From a virus, in IMG/VR virus record IMGVR_UViG_3300025769_000497, positions 1 to 31,698 of that record: a DNA stretch of 31,698 nucleotides. One strand, 5' to 3'. A program made the translations under genes and the position numbers. The notes under the pieces are model-generated. The model ran no database searches. It saw only the letters and a list, made by a program, of their open reading frames with translations, and was not told the origin of the DNA. Positions within the stretch are counted from its first letter, which is position 1; the number at the start of each line of letters is the position of its first letter. This document shows positions 8,032 through 17,483 of the stretch, in pieces.

Positions 8032-9996
8032 ATGGCATACATACCACCTGAAAAAGCAATGATGAATTTAGATATTAACGCACCTACCTCTGGTGGCTTT
8101 GAATCTGTAGGTCAATCATTGTTAGCACAAAAAAGAGCAGATACTGCTAGAGCAGATAAAACAAATAAAAGAAACGAAAAAATTATGGGAGCTTTGGGTT
8201 TGTTTTCTTTTGGAGCTTCTGCATTTAGAGCATCTACTGCTAAAAGAGCAGAAGAATTAAAAGCCAGAGAAAGTTTCAGTATAGCTCATGCTAAAGGAAG
8301 AACTGAATCTATTAACACTATAGCTTCTTTAAATAAAATTACACAGAAAGATGGTAAGTATCTTTCGTATGAAGATATAATGAACGACAGAGCTAAATTT
8401 GAAGGAGTAAAAACAGCACTAAGACCTCTTATAACTAAACAAATGGAAAATACTTTTAATCCTCAAAGATATAAAGAACTTCCTGCAAGCCAAGTAGATT
8501 TATTAGAGAGTAGAGCAACTCGTAATGTTTTAGAAGATTTACTTACACTACAAGAAGGTAAAGAAAAATCTAAGTTGCAAGATGTTTCAGACAGACTTTT
8601 TGGTGGTTCAGGATTAGCAGGAACTGAGTTACTACAAGGATCAACAACAGAAGAAAAACTTGCGTCTGGTTTAAATTTAACACCAGAAGCTTTTTCAGGT
8701 GACACAAAAAGACTGTACAATGAAGAACTAAGTAAACTACAAGCAGCAGACTCAATTTTTAATATTGACAATTATCTTAATGGTATTGCAAGAATGGATA
8801 GAGGAATAAATATTTTTAAACGTAGAGGTGATGAAGATGCTGTTTTTGGAGAAGGAACTGCACAAATGTTTTTAGATTCTATGAAAATACAAACAGAAAT
8901 TATTCCAATAATACAAGACTCTATTGTTTCTAATGCTTCTCAAGATTATATTGGAAATGTCATGGCTAACGGAAGAACTGAAGGAACTGAAGAAAACACA
9001 GCAGTACAAAATATAAAGTTAGTAACACTTAAAGAAGACGATATAGACAACGGTACTTCAAAACTAGGAAATTATGTTAGATCACTTGCTATGACAAATG
9101 ACATGGAAGAAATAATTGAAGAAATAGATTCTGATTATTTTGTAGCATCTTCAGGTAAAGTGAACGAAAAGACAACAAAAGGACAAACTTTAACAAATGT
9201 TGCAGCAGCATATTCTTTAAGGCTTAACAATCCTGCAGAAGAAGAATTTGCAAAAGAATTATATATGTCCTCTGCACACTCACAAGCTTTAGAAGCAGGA
9301 AAAGAAGCAGGTACTGATGCGTATGAAACTTTTGTTAAAAAGAGAGTAGAGCAATTTGCAAAAGATATGAGAAAACCTGCTTATGCAGAACAAAGATCTA
9401 AGTTTGCTTTGCTTGTTGCTTTAAGAGCAGGAGCAGAAGAAAGATCTTTTATGGATAGAACAACTGATTTTTATAATAACGGATATACTTTTAATCCAGA
9501 CAGAGCTATGGCTATGTTATCACCTGCACTAGATTTTGAAGAAGGTGTGGGTTATACACAAGGTCCTGCATTTGAATTTATGAATGATACACAAAGAAAA
9601 AATCTTATGTTTCTAGAGGTAGACGAAATTCAAGGAAATACTAGAATAACACAAAATGAAAAAGAAATGCTATTACAAAGTTTAATAGATAACATAGCTC
9701 TTACACAATTTGATTCTATTGATTCTTTTGTAAAAGGTTATGAAGAGTGGATTCCTGTTTGGAAATCACAAGCAAGACATTACAATCTTTATGGTCAGCT
9801 TCAAGAAGATAATGCAAACAGAGCTGCTCAGTTACAACAAAGATTGTTTGGTAACAAAATAAATAAGCATATTGGCTTTATGATAAGCAGAGGTAATAAA
9901 CCTAATCCATTTATGGAAGAAAGAACAGAGGAGTTGGACAAGGAAACACCAGATCCAACTACTTTAGAAGGTTTGACTAAATTAGGAGTAAACTAA
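8032..9996 (+). CDS. Internal virion protein, gp15-like by position (654 aa)
   Basis: No family is recognised by sequence. The protein is mainly helical and charged, with one mildly hydrophobic stretch at about 50-65 (IMGALGLFSFGASAF) and no Cys. It sits directly before the giant 1852-residue gene, which starts at the next base. In T7-like phages the last two large virion genes encode the ejected core proteins gp15 and gp16, and the size (T7 gp15 is about 747 residues) fits. AGGAG precedes the ATG. Call rests on gene order and size only. Confidence 0.6.
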   Translation: MAYIPPEKAMMNLDINAPTSGGFESVGQSLLAQKRADTARADKTNKRNEKIMGALGLFSFGASAFRASTAKRAEELKARESFSIAHAKGRTESINTIASLNKITQKDGKYLSYEDIMNDRAKFEGVKTALRPLITKQMENTFNPQRYKELPASQVDLLESRATRNVLEDLLTLQEGKEKSKLQDVSDRLFGGSGLAGTELLQGSTTEEKLASGLNLTPEAFSGDTKRLYNEELSKLQAADSIFNIDNYLNGIARMDRGINIFKRRGDEDAVFGEGTAQMFLDSMKIQTEIIPIIQDSIVSNASQDYIGNVMANGRTEGTEENTAVQNIKLVTLKEDDIDNGTSKLGNYVRSLAMTNDMEEIIEEIDSDYFVASSGKVNEKTTKGQTLTNVAAAYSLRLNNPAEEEFAKELYMSSAHSQALEAGKEAGTDAYETFVKKRVEQFAKDMRKPAYAEQRSKFALLVALRAGAEERSFMDRTTDFYNNGYTFNPDRAMAMLSPALDFEEGVGYTQGPAFEFMNDTQRKNLMFLEVDEIQGNTRITQNEKEMLLQSLIDNIALTQFDSIDSFVKGYEEWIPVWKSQARHYNLYGQLQEDNANRAAQLQQRLFGNKINKHIGFMISRGNKPNPFMEERTEELDKETPDPTTLEGLTKLGVN

Positions 9997-12900
9997 ATGT
10001 CTTTTAATTTACAGTTTGTAAATGATTGGGTTTCTAGAAAAGATAAAACAAGTCCATATTATGTACCAAGCTCTAATGAATCTAACGCTGTTGATTTAGT
10101 AGACTTTAGAAAAGTAGCAGATGTTCCGTCTCCTAGTTCAGAGTCTCAAGAACCTGTTTATGATAGTCAGCAAGAAGCTTTAAGACAAGCTTACGAAAAT
10201 AGAAGTACATCAGTAGCAGAAACTCCTTCTTTTACTTTAGATGATTTAGATAACGATGAAGCTTTTCAAGAAACAGCTAGTCGTTTCTTAGAATCTATAG
10301 ATGAAGATGATGATATATTTGAATATCTAAGAGATGAAGACTATAGAGTTTCTAGTGCTTTATACAGAGGATATACTTCTGGTAAATGGACAGAACAACA
10401 AAAACAAGACTATGCGTTTCTTAGGTCAGCTTTTGATCAGGCAGACGTAGGTAGTTTTTCTAATATGATAAAAGCTACTGCTGATGGTGTTATTGATTTT
10501 GTAACAGATCCTATACATTTACTATCTATAATGATGACTCCTTTAACAGGAGCAGGAATTGCTGCTGCAGGCACAAAACTTGGTTCAACCAAACTGGCTT
10601 CTAATCTAGCCCAATCTAAAGCTCTTAGATCAGGACTTAAAAAAATTAGAGATAACAACACAGGTACTGGTGTTAACTATGCTATTACAGAAGGTTTCGT
10701 ACAAGGCACAGGATCGAGTATAGGCAATCAAAATATAGAGGTTAATGCTAACCTTAGAAATTCTTTTTCTCCTTCTGAAGCAGGCTTAACAGGCTTAATA
10801 GGAGGTACTGCAGGAGGAGTTTTAGGATTAGGTGGAGCTGCTGCTCTTATAGGATTGCGTAACTCTAAATCAATACAAAGAGTTAGAGAGCGTATGGAAG
10901 CTAAAAAAGAACCTAAAGATGTTGATCCTGCATCAAGAAGTGAAACATCAAAACAATGGGAAAAAATTCAAGAGTCTTTAAAAAGTGTAACCATTGTTCC
11001 TAAAACAGCAAAAGAAGGAGTTAGTAAGTTTGTACAAGGTTTAACAGGTAAAGCTACTGCTCCTTTAGTTAAATATGTTAAAGACTCAGAAGCTATGGGA
11101 AAATTTTTAGAAGCAATAAGATACGATGCTCTAAGAGATTTTACTGGTGCTGTTACTGAAAAAGCAAACATATCTTTTGGTTTGGCATTAGGAACAAGAA
11201 CTGCTGAATATAGACAAGCATTAGCTAAAATATTTGCAGATCATAACATTGAAAGAACTGGTTGGACTAATCACCTAACTGCTGTAAATAACGAACAGCT
11301 TTCGTTTCTTTTAAATCAACCTCAACTACTAGCAAAAATAGGAATAAACGAAGTTAAAGATGAAACAGGTAAAGTAGTTTCTTATTCGTTTAAAGGTAAC
11401 ATAGATGAAGTAGCTGAAAAGTTAAACGCTGCTTGGAGAAAAAGCAGACCTGTAGATATGGAAGCAGAACAAACTGGTCCACTTAAAAAACTTTTTGGTG
11501 AAAAAAATGTAGATAGAAAAGCTACTAAAATAAATAAAGATACTGTAATGGCAGCTCTTCGTTTAAGAAAACTTACAGACAATGTTTACAAAGACGCTAC
11601 AACAATAGACTCTGTTGACGGTTCAGAAGTTTTTACTTTGTTTGAGCCAGAACAAAAGATTCCGTTTTACTTTCCTCGTTACTATAATTTACAAGCTATA
11701 AAAGATAACAAAGATAAATTTGTACAGCTTATTTTTAACAGCAGACACTCTAAGTTAAATGATGATTTAATTAAAGGAAAAATAAGAGATGTTGATGATC
11801 CAGAAACAATTATAACAGGAGTAGATATTAGTGGTTTAAAAAGAGATGAAGCTTACTTTAAATCTTTCTTTGATAGTATAGAAGGTAATCCAACTACATT
11901 TAAAGAAGTAATAGAGTTACAAGCTAAAAAAGATGGCATCACTCTTTCACCTCAAGAAATAGAAACAAGAGCTAGAGCATTAAAATCAGAAAGATTAGTA
12001 CAGGATATGTTAGATAAAGAATATCCTTCTCTTCAATTTGTTGATCCAGACGCTCCTAATAAACCTTTGCGTATGCAAAGAACTAGAGTCTTTTATGATT
12101 TAAAAGATCAAGACTTAATTGATAATGGGTTTATAGAAAACAACATAGAACAAATATATATTAATTACTTTGATGATATGGCAGGTGCAATAGAACGTAA
12201 AAGATATTTAGGTGTAACTTTAAATGAGTTTCAAGATAGATATTCAAGAACTATTTTAGAAGATTTAAGAAGAGCAGGTTATAGCAAAGACGAACAGGAA
12301 GAAGTAATTGAAAGAATGAAAGATACTTACGAGTCTGTTACTGGTACTGCTCCTAGAAAACAACCTTTACTAGGTGAGAAATTTAAAGGAGTGCAAAACT
12401 TTGTAAAACTTACACAGCAACTAGCTCACCTTCCTTTAGCAACTATTTCAAGTTTAACTGAGCCTTTAATTATTTTAACTAAAGTAGACCTTGAAGATAC
12501 ACCAGAAGTTTTTAAAGCTTTTGGAAGTGCTGCAGGAAAACAAATGAAGAAATCTTTTAATAGATTTTTTACTAGATTTGATGGTGCATTAAAGAAAACA
12601 GGTGTTACAAATAGATCAGTAAAAGGCTTTAAAGATTTAACTGACGATGAATGGGCAGAAGCTTACTCATTTAGTATAGCTACTGAGTACTCTGCACAAC
12701 AAAGACTTACGTCTATGTATGCAGGATCTGTTCAAGGTAAAGTAACTGGTGCAATATCAGAAATGTTTTTTAAAGCTACGTTGCTTTCTCCGTGGACACA
12801 AGCTGTACAGTTTGGTGCTTTTAAATCTTCTAAAGGTGTAATTAAAAGACTTACTAAAAAACTAGCAGATGGTGGTTTATCAGAGTCTGAAAAGAAAAGA

Positions 12901-15555
12901 ACAATAACTAAACTTTGGCAGATAGGAATAGATCATAAGAAAGCAGTATCTAATTACAAAAATTCTTCTGTAAACGGAGTGCTTGATGATGCTAAGTATG
13001 AGAATAGTGCGTTTTATCAGAATGATGTTTTATCTTCTTCTAATTTATTTGCCAGAGAAATAATTCTAAATCCTGCTGCTTCGGAAGCTAACAAGCCTTT
13101 ATGGTTTAACAGTCCTGTTGGACAGCTAGTAATGCAGTTTGCTTCTTATCCGACTGTATTTAACAATACTGTTCTTAAAAATATGGTAAGAGAAGTAAAT
13201 CAAGATCCTATAAGAAACGCACCTAAACTTGTAGCTGCTACATCTTTAATGACAGGAGGAGCTATACTTACTAATGCTTTCAGAAGTGAAGGAAGAAGTT
13301 TAGAAGAGTCAGATGCTAAAATAGTTTCTGATGCTGTTTCTAGGTGGGGAGGATTTGGTCCTCTTGACTATGGGTTTAGATATGCAAGAGGTATCGAGTA
13401 TGGTGGACTAACAGCAGGCTCTACACTTAAAGCTCCTTTTGGTCCTTTAGTTGCAGACGTTGTGGATGCTGTACAGTTTAGACACAGTCCTTTACAAATA
13501 GCTACACAAAATATTCCATTTTATTCTGCTCTTCCAAAAGATCAAAGAGATGCTTTAAAATCTTGGGCTAGAGGAACTAAAGCAGAAAAACCTGAAGATC
13601 AAAGCTTTGTTATAGATAACAGAAGATTTGCTAAAGGTGGTAGAGTCAACGTGCCTAATGCAGTTGAAGAACCAGAAGAAAGAAAAATGAGAGGTCTTCC
13701 GTTTACATACGCTGACTTAGGAGGTCCGTCAGTCCAAGACAACGAAGACAGACTTGGTTTTTCTATGGGTGGAGAAGTAGACACTCCTGATAATAACAAC
13801 TATGCTTTTAGTGTGTTAACAAAGAATGATGACTACGGAAGATTTTTAGAAGATAGAGATCCTATACAAACATACGAAGATAGTGATATGCCAGAAGATA
13901 CTAGCAAAGAATCTTACTTTGTAGGTCTTGAAGAAAATAACTATGATGCAATAAATAGAAGAGTAGAAGACTCTATAGGTTTAGATGTTTCTAAAGTTTC
14001 TGTAAACATTAGAGGTGCTAACAAAGTAGAAGGCAAAGTTAAAGTTATGAATACTTTAGAAGTCGATAAGCCTACAGTAGAAGCAATACTAGAAAAAGTA
14101 GAGAAAGCACGAACTATGCCGAAAGATGTAGAGATTATAAAAGATATTAAGTTTGAGTTGAATGCTAGAGACTATGCGTTATCTACCGAAGGAGGTAGTA
14201 AAGAAGGATCTGACATGATGCAGAAAAGTAAAAGCGTAGTAATTAAAGATGGTTTATTTAACTTAGGTTATGATTCTGTATCTTACAACGAAGGTAAAAA
14301 TATTGTGTTGCTAAAACATAACCAGTTTATACCGACTAAAATTGAAAAGAATATGGTTCGTAAAAAAGTTTATGGTGGTGGTCTTATGAGAACTTTGAGA
14401 AGACGCTACGATATAGGAGGAGCAGTAGAAGCTGTGCTTGGTATCTTTTCTAAAATTCCTTTGACTAAAAGATTTTTAGATATACAGCACAAACGAATGA
14501 ATATTGAAGATACTGATCAGAATACATTTGCAGAAAACTTAGTTAGATACGCTGACGAAGTAGCAGACGTAGAAACTAAAAATAATCCTAAAGAAATATC
14601 TATTGCAAACGCTAAAGGTTTACATCAATTTAAAGATGAAACTGTCAAAACAGTAGTGAACAATTTTCTTAGTGGTAGAATACCTGTAGATCAAAATATT
14701 ATAGATGCAGTTGTAGCAGCATCTAAAAAAGATCCTCGTGATTGGAACAGAGATGAATCTAACTTAATGGTTTTAGGTCACATGTTTTTGACAGCAGAGA
14801 AAAAAGAGTACAACGGAGTTACTATGTCAAGTGATCCTTTGTTAAGAATAATAGGAACATCAAAAGAACAAGACGATGGTTACAAAGAAGCTGCTGAGTT
14901 TTTATATATGAAGTTTCATTGGAGAGGAACTAAGCAATCTCCTGAATATAATCAAGCATTAAAAAATATTAGAAATAGATATAATCTTACTTCTTCTATT
15001 ATATACGGTCCTGCACAAATGAGAGAAAGATCTTTTTCAGATGACACTCCTTCTCCTGCTCCTAGACAAGATGAAAATCTTAGAGCAGGTGTTGCTCCTA
15101 TAGATAGCTACCAAAACTATTACAAACCTAGTATCTCTAATCTTCCAGAAGAAGAAGGTGTATTTAGTAGATTAAAAAATATATATGAACTGACTACTAA
15201 AGAAATAGATCCTAACAATAAAAGTCCTTTTGAAAGAAATCCTGTGATAGATACTTTTTATGATGAAGAAGTGATAGAGCCTAAAATGATTGAGCCACAA
15301 CCTCGTATTGTAGATCACTATTTAAAAGAACATCAAGACGCTTACATAGCCGAAGAAACTAAAAAGTTAAAAGATTTTTTACTTCCATTACCAGACGGAA
15401 CTTACAGAAACTATCCGTCTATGAGTGATGCTATAGAAGAACCAGAAGTTATAGAAGTGCCAAAAGCACCAGAAGTACCAACAGTAGAACCTCAAGGATT
15501 TGGTAGGTTTGAATTGCGTAAACATAGTAGAACAAGTGACTACAGAAAGGATTAA
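9997..15555 (+). CDS. Giant polyvalent internal virion protein with LPD38-like, ART-like and transglycosylase-like regions (1852 aa)
   Basis: This last virion gene matches T7 gp16 in position but is larger (T7 about 1318 residues). Residues about 160-290 contain glycine-rich hydrophobic stretches. Residues about 1025-1175 resemble the LPD38 domain of polyvalent proteins (FNSPVGQLVMQFASYP, later GGFGPLDYGFRYARG). A junction follows at 1213 (AKGGRV, DRLGFSMGGEV). Residues about 1265-1450 resemble phage ADP-ribosyltransferase-like domains (MNTLEVDKP, then LGYDSVSYNEG at 1423-1433 and a hydrophobic strand ending in NQFIP). Residues about 1515-1640 resemble a soluble lytic transglycosylase (VETKNNPKEIS with candidate catalytic Glu1526, then GLHQF). 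The tail is acidic and Pro-rich. T7 gp16 has its transglycosylase at the N-terminus; here it is near the C-terminus. Presumably ejected to breach the cell wall. Domain calls are by eye and moderate. Confidence 0.7.
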   Translation: MSFNLQFVNDWVSRKDKTSPYYVPSSNESNAVDLVDFRKVADVPSPSSESQEPVYDSQQEALRQAYENRSTSVAETPSFTLDDLDNDEAFQETASRFLESIDEDDDIFEYLRDEDYRVSSALYRGYTSGKWTEQQKQDYAFLRSAFDQADVGSFSNMIKATADGVIDFVTDPIHLLSIMMTPLTGAGIAAAGTKLGSTKLASNLAQSKALRSGLKKIRDNNTGTGVNYAITEGFVQGTGSSIGNQNIEVNANLRNSFSPSEAGLTGLIGGTAGGVLGLGGAAALIGLRNSKSIQRVRERMEAKKEPKDVDPASRSETSKQWEKIQESLKSVTIVPKTAKEGVSKFVQGLTGKATAPLVKYVKDSEAMGKFLEAIRYDALRDFTGAVTEKANISFGLALGTRTAEYRQALAKIFADHNIERTGWTNHLTAVNNEQLSFLLNQPQLLAKIGINEVKDETGKVVSYSFKGNIDEVAEKLNAAWRKSRPVDMEAEQTGPLKKLFGEKNVDRKATKINKDTVMAALRLRKLTDNVYKDATTIDSVDGSEVFTLFEPEQKIPFYFPRYYNLQAIKDNKDKFVQLIFNSRHSKLNDDLIKGKIRDVDDPETIITGVDISGLKRDEAYFKSFFDSIEGNPTTFKEVIELQAKKDGITLSPQEIETRARALKSERLVQDMLDKEYPSLQFVDPDAPNKPLRMQRTRVFYDLKDQDLIDNGFIENNIEQIYINYFDDMAGAIERKRYLGVTLNEFQDRYSRTILEDLRRAGYSKDEQEEVIERMKDTYESVTGTAPRKQPLLGEKFKGVQNFVKLTQQLAHLPLATISSLTEPLIILTKVDLEDTPEVFKAFGSAAGKQMKKSFNRFFTRFDGALKKTGVTNRSVKGFKDLTDDEWAEAYSFSIATEYSAQQRLTSMYAGSVQGKVTGAISEMFFKATLLSPWTQAVQFGAFKSSKGVIKRLTKKLADGGLSESEKKRTITKLWQIGIDHKKAVSNYKNSSVNGVLDDAKYENSAFYQNDVLSSSNLFAREIILNPAASEANKPLWFNSPVGQLVMQFASYPTVFNNTVLKNMVREVNQDPIRNAPKLVAATSLMTGGAILTNAFRSEGRSLEESDAKIVSDAVSRWGGFGPLDYGFRYARGIEYGGLTAGSTLKAPFGPLVADVVDAVQFRHSPLQIATQNIPFYSALPKDQRDALKSWARGTKAEKPEDQSFVIDNRRFAKGGRVNVPNAVEEPEERKMRGLPFTYADLGGPSVQDNEDRLGFSMGGEVDTPDNNNYAFSVLTKNDDYGRFLEDRDPIQTYEDSDMPEDTSKESYFVGLEENNYDAINRRVEDSIGLDVSKVSVNIRGANKVEGKVKVMNTLEVDKPTVEAILEKVEKARTMPKDVEIIKDIKFELNARDYALSTEGGSKEGSDMMQKSKSVVIKDGLFNLGYDSVSYNEGKNIVLLKHNQFIPTKIEKNMVRKKVYGGGLMRTLRRRYDIGGAVEAVLGIFSKIPLTKRFLDIQHKRMNIEDTDQNTFAENLVRYADEVADVETKNNPKEISIANAKGLHQFKDETVKTVVNNFLSGRIPVDQNIIDAVVAASKKDPRDWNRDESNLMVLGHMFLTAEKKEYNGVTMSSDPLLRIIGTSKEQDDGYKEAAEFLYMKFHWRGTKQSPEYNQALKNIRNRYNLTSSIIYGPAQMRERSFSDDTPSPAPRQDENLRAGVAPIDSYQNYYKPSISNLPEEEGVFSRLKNIYELTTKEIDPNNKSPFERNPVIDTFYDEEVIEPKMIEPQPRIVDHYLKEHQDAYIAEETKKLKDFLLPLPDGTYRNYPSMSDAIEEPEVIEVPKAPEVPTVEPQGFGRFELRKHSRTSDYRKD

Positions 15556-15558
15556 TAA

Positions 15559-15969
15559 ATGAACAAAGAAAAACTAATTGAAGAACTTAAACGTGACGAA
15601 GGTGTAGAACTACGACCTTACAAATGCTCGGCAGGATTTTTAACTCTGGGTGTAGGTAGAAATATAGAAGAGCGTGGTATTACTATGGATGAGTCTGATT
15701 ATCTTCTTGCCAACGATATAACAATTTGTGAAGAAGAAGCTGCTAGAGTTTTTAAATGGTTTGCAGATCTAACAGACGTTAGACAAAGAGCTATTATTAA
15801 CATGATATTTAATCTAGGTTTAACAAAATTATTAAACTTTAAAAACTTCCTAGCTGCTATGGCAGCAGAAGATTATGAAACTGCAGGTAAGGAAATGCTC
15901 GATAGTCGTTGGGCTAGACAGGTTGGTAACAGAGCAGACAGATTGGAGCAGATGATTGTTAACGGATGA
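15559..15969 (+). CDS. Endolysin, T4-type lysozyme (GH24)
   Basis: This 136-residue protein hydrolyses peptidoglycan at lysis. The active-site pattern is clear: Glu14 in RDEGVELRPY, Cys23, and Thr29 in FLTLGVGRN. That matches the E-x8-(D/C)-x5-T triad of the family (T4 lysozyme Glu11, Asp20, Thr26), with Cys replacing Asp, a variant known in other phage endolysins. The C-terminal part NMIFNLG and SRWARQVGNRADR is also typical. There is no signal peptide, so release through a holin is expected; a 3-TM holin lies two genes downstream. Length is close to the catalytic core of the family. Confidence 0.93.
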   Translation: MNKEKLIEELKRDEGVELRPYKCSAGFLTLGVGRNIEERGITMDESDYLLANDITICEEEAARVFKWFADLTDVRQRAIINMIFNLGLTKLLNFKNFLAAMAAEDYETAGKEMLDSRWARQVGNRADRLEQMIVNG

Positions 15970-16234
15970 TATATTAATTATGTATCTTGAAGATGATCTT
16001 GACAGAGCTTATCGGATAGATTGTAAAATGCGTTCAAAAGTAGACATACCTTGGATTAAACGTGAAGAGTTTAGAAAAGTCTATGAAGAATTACTAGGTG
16101 CGCATTTAAAGGGTGTGCCTGACATGCCATTAGAATTAGCTATGCAATCAGTAGAAGAAATTTTATCGAATGAAAGCATACGCTTTAACAAAGAGGAACT
16201 AAAAGAGAAAACAAATGAAACTAAACTTACTTAA
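15956..16234 (+). CDS. Small hypothetical protein (92 aa) in the lysis region
   Basis: The TTG start overlaps the lysozyme stop by 14 bases and has a GGAG site 7 bases upstream (15945-15948). An ATG at 15980 without a site would give 84 residues. The protein is acidic and helical with the pattern MYLEDDLDRAYRIDCK and PWIKREEFRKVYEELL, which I associate with short proteins of marine phages, but I know no function. It overlaps the downstream holin gene by 20 bases, so it is coupled to the lysis genes. It has no membrane segment, which argues against a spanin. Confidence 0.65.
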   Translation: MLTDDILIMYLEDDLDRAYRIDCKMRSKVDIPWIKREEFRKVYEELLGAHLKGVPDMPLELAMQSVEEILSNESIRFNKEELKEKTNETKLT

Positions 16235-16709
16235 AAATGTGAAAAATATTATAGGTGCTGTAGCTCCTACAATCGGAACAGCTCTAGGTGGACCAATGGG
16301 TTCGATGGCTGCAAACATGGTAGCTGATGCTCTTGGATGTGAGCCAACACCTAAGAAAATAGAAGCAGCAGTACAAGCTGCAACACCTGAACAGTTAGCA
16401 GAACTTAAAAAGATTGACAAAGACTTTGAAGTTAGGATGAAGGAATTAGATGTTGATCTATACGCACTAGAAACTGCAGACATACAAGATGCAAGAGGAA
16501 AGTTCTCTAAGGACTGGACTTCTCGTATCATGGGTATAGCTGTTGTTGGTGGCTTTATGGGTTATATATTCCTAGTCACGCTCCAACCTCCCGAGCAAAA
16601 CTCAGAAGCGTTAATTAACTTAGTTCTCGGCTACCTTGGAGGACTTGCAAGTGCCGTAATTAGCTTCTACTTTGGAGCAAGCAACACAAAAGGAAAAGAC
16701 GATGACTAA
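16215..16709 (+). CDS. Holin, 3-TM type (gene-transfer-agent holin family)
   Basis: The 164-residue protein has an N-terminal glycine-rich hydrophobic helix (IIGAVAPTIGTALGG), a charged middle, then KDWTSRIMGIAVVGGF and two further hydrophobic helices ending in SFYFGASN. This order and the KDWTSR and FYFGAS signatures match the family described as a holin of three TMs for gene-transfer release. It should form the inner-membrane lesion that releases the lysozyme encoded at 15559. It overlaps the preceding gene by 20 bases and the following one by 8. Confidence 0.82.
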   Translation: MKLNLLKNVKNIIGAVAPTIGTALGGPMGSMAANMVADALGCEPTPKKIEAAVQAATPEQLAELKKIDKDFEVRMKELDVDLYALETADIQDARGKFSKDWTSRIMGIAVVGGFMGYIFLVTLQPPEQNSEALINLVLGYLGGLASAVISFYFGASNTKGKDDD

Positions 16710-16914
16710 TATAAATCACACACCTCAGTACAAAGCTTTGAAAGCTGTATATAAAGGTGAAATAGCTAAAGCAGAAGCAAACCTATCTGTATACTTTAAG
16801 AATAGTGTAGGTGTAGGAGAACACGCAGACATTGTAGAAGTTATGGATGAACAACTAGATAAACTTGCACAGGCTAAAGATAAACTAGCAGCATTAGAGG
16901 ATTTAATTATATGA
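16702..16914 (+). CDS. Small hypothetical coiled-coil protein (70 aa)
   Basis: The ATG at 16702 overlaps the holin stop (ATGACTAA) and is preceded by AGGAAAA, so translation is coupled. The sequence is helical and charged, with an early KALKAVYKGEIAKAEANL and a C-terminal heptad-like DEQLDKLAQAKDKLAALE. A longer form using a start at 16672 would overlap the holin further and lacks support. No known family is recognised. It could be a scaffold or regulator; nothing in the sequence decides this. Confidence 0.6.
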   Translation: MTNINHTPQYKALKAVYKGEIAKAEANLSVYFKNSVGVGEHADIVEVMDEQLDKLAQAKDKLAALEDLII

Positions 16915-17060
16915 GAAAAGGTGGATTTAGAAACCAAGCTAGAAGACAACAAGTAAGGAATAAAGAAAAATTTAATTTTAGAAAACAACAAATCAAACTT
17001 AAAGATCAAATGGATTATTATCATGGCAGTAAAAAAGAAAAAGAAATCAACAGTAAATAA
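16911..17060 (+). CDS. Tiny basic protein (49 aa), first of the lysine-rich series
   Basis: An ORF begins with ATGA overlapping the previous stop, a typical coupled start in this genome, and ends 38 bases inside the next gene. The product is very basic (MRKGGFRNQARRQQVRNK at the N-terminus) and shares the KGG motif with its neighbours. It is short and the 38-base overlap is larger than most here, so it could be a chance ORF. The ATGA junction and composition favour a real gene. Confidence 0.5.
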   Translation: MRKGGFRNQARRQQVRNKEKFNFRKQQIKLKDQMDYYHGSKKEKEINSK

Positions 17061-17211
17061 AGCAGGTAATTACACGAAACCTACTATGCGTAAAAATCTT
17101 TTTAATAGAATTAAAGCAGGTAGTAAAGGTGGGAGATCAGGTCAATGGAGTGCTAGAAAGGCACAGATGTTAGCTAAACAATACAAAGCAAAAGGTGGAG
17201 GATACAAATAA
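17023..17211 (+). CDS. Small lysine-rich protein, marine-phage family (62 aa)
   Basis: A basic protein with AVKKKKKSTVNKAGNYTKP, then RKNLFNRIKAGSKGGRSGQW and SARKAQMLAKQYKAKGGGYK. I recall this conserved pattern from marine phages and some other aquatic viruses, always without assigned function. It carries a run of five Lys near the start. Its stop overlaps the next start by one base (TAATG). High positive charge suggests binding to DNA, RNA or membranes; a role in DNA condensation within the virion is only a guess. Confidence 0.72.
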   Translation: MAVKKKKKSTVNKAGNYTKPTMRKNLFNRIKAGSKGGRSGQWSARKAQMLAKQYKAKGGGYK

Positions 17212-17483
17212 TGCCAATGGGAAAAGGAACTTATGGTTCAAAGGTCGGCAGACCTAAAAAGAAAAAGATGATGGGTGGTGGCATGGCTAAGAAAAAGCGC
17301 ATGACATATAAAAAAGGTGGAGGTGTTAAACACTATAAGAAAGATGGTACTGAGTATAAAGGTTCTAGTCACAAGATGCCTAATGGAGAACTACATACAA
17401 ATAAAACACACACCAAAACAAGCGTTAAACTTTTTCACTTTAAAGATCTTTCTAAGAAAGCTAAAGTAAAGGCTAAAAAGTAA
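17211..17483 (+). CDS. Small Lys/Gly-rich protein, KKGGGV motif (90 aa)
   Basis: The N-terminus PMGKGTYGSKVGRPKKKK is a pattern common in small proteins of marine phages. It continues with MMGGGMAKKKRM, KKGGGVKHYKKDGTEYKG and a His/Thr-rich middle, and ends in a KAKVKAKK tail. The protein is expected to be strongly cationic and largely unstructured. It is coupled by TAATG junctions on both sides. The function is not known; the shared KGG element links it with the large virion proteins at 3138 and 9997. Confidence 0.7.
   Translation: MPMGKGTYGSKVGRPKKKKMMGGGMAKKKRMTYKKGGGVKHYKKDGTEYKGSSHKMPNGELHTNKTHTKTSVKLFHFKDLSKKAKVKAKK

Noticed and set aside
15999-16027. TTGACA with TGTAAA 17 bases downstream as a late promoter
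   Set aside because: It lies inside a coding gene, the -10 box is poor and no leader follows; chance occurrence is likely in AT-rich DNA.
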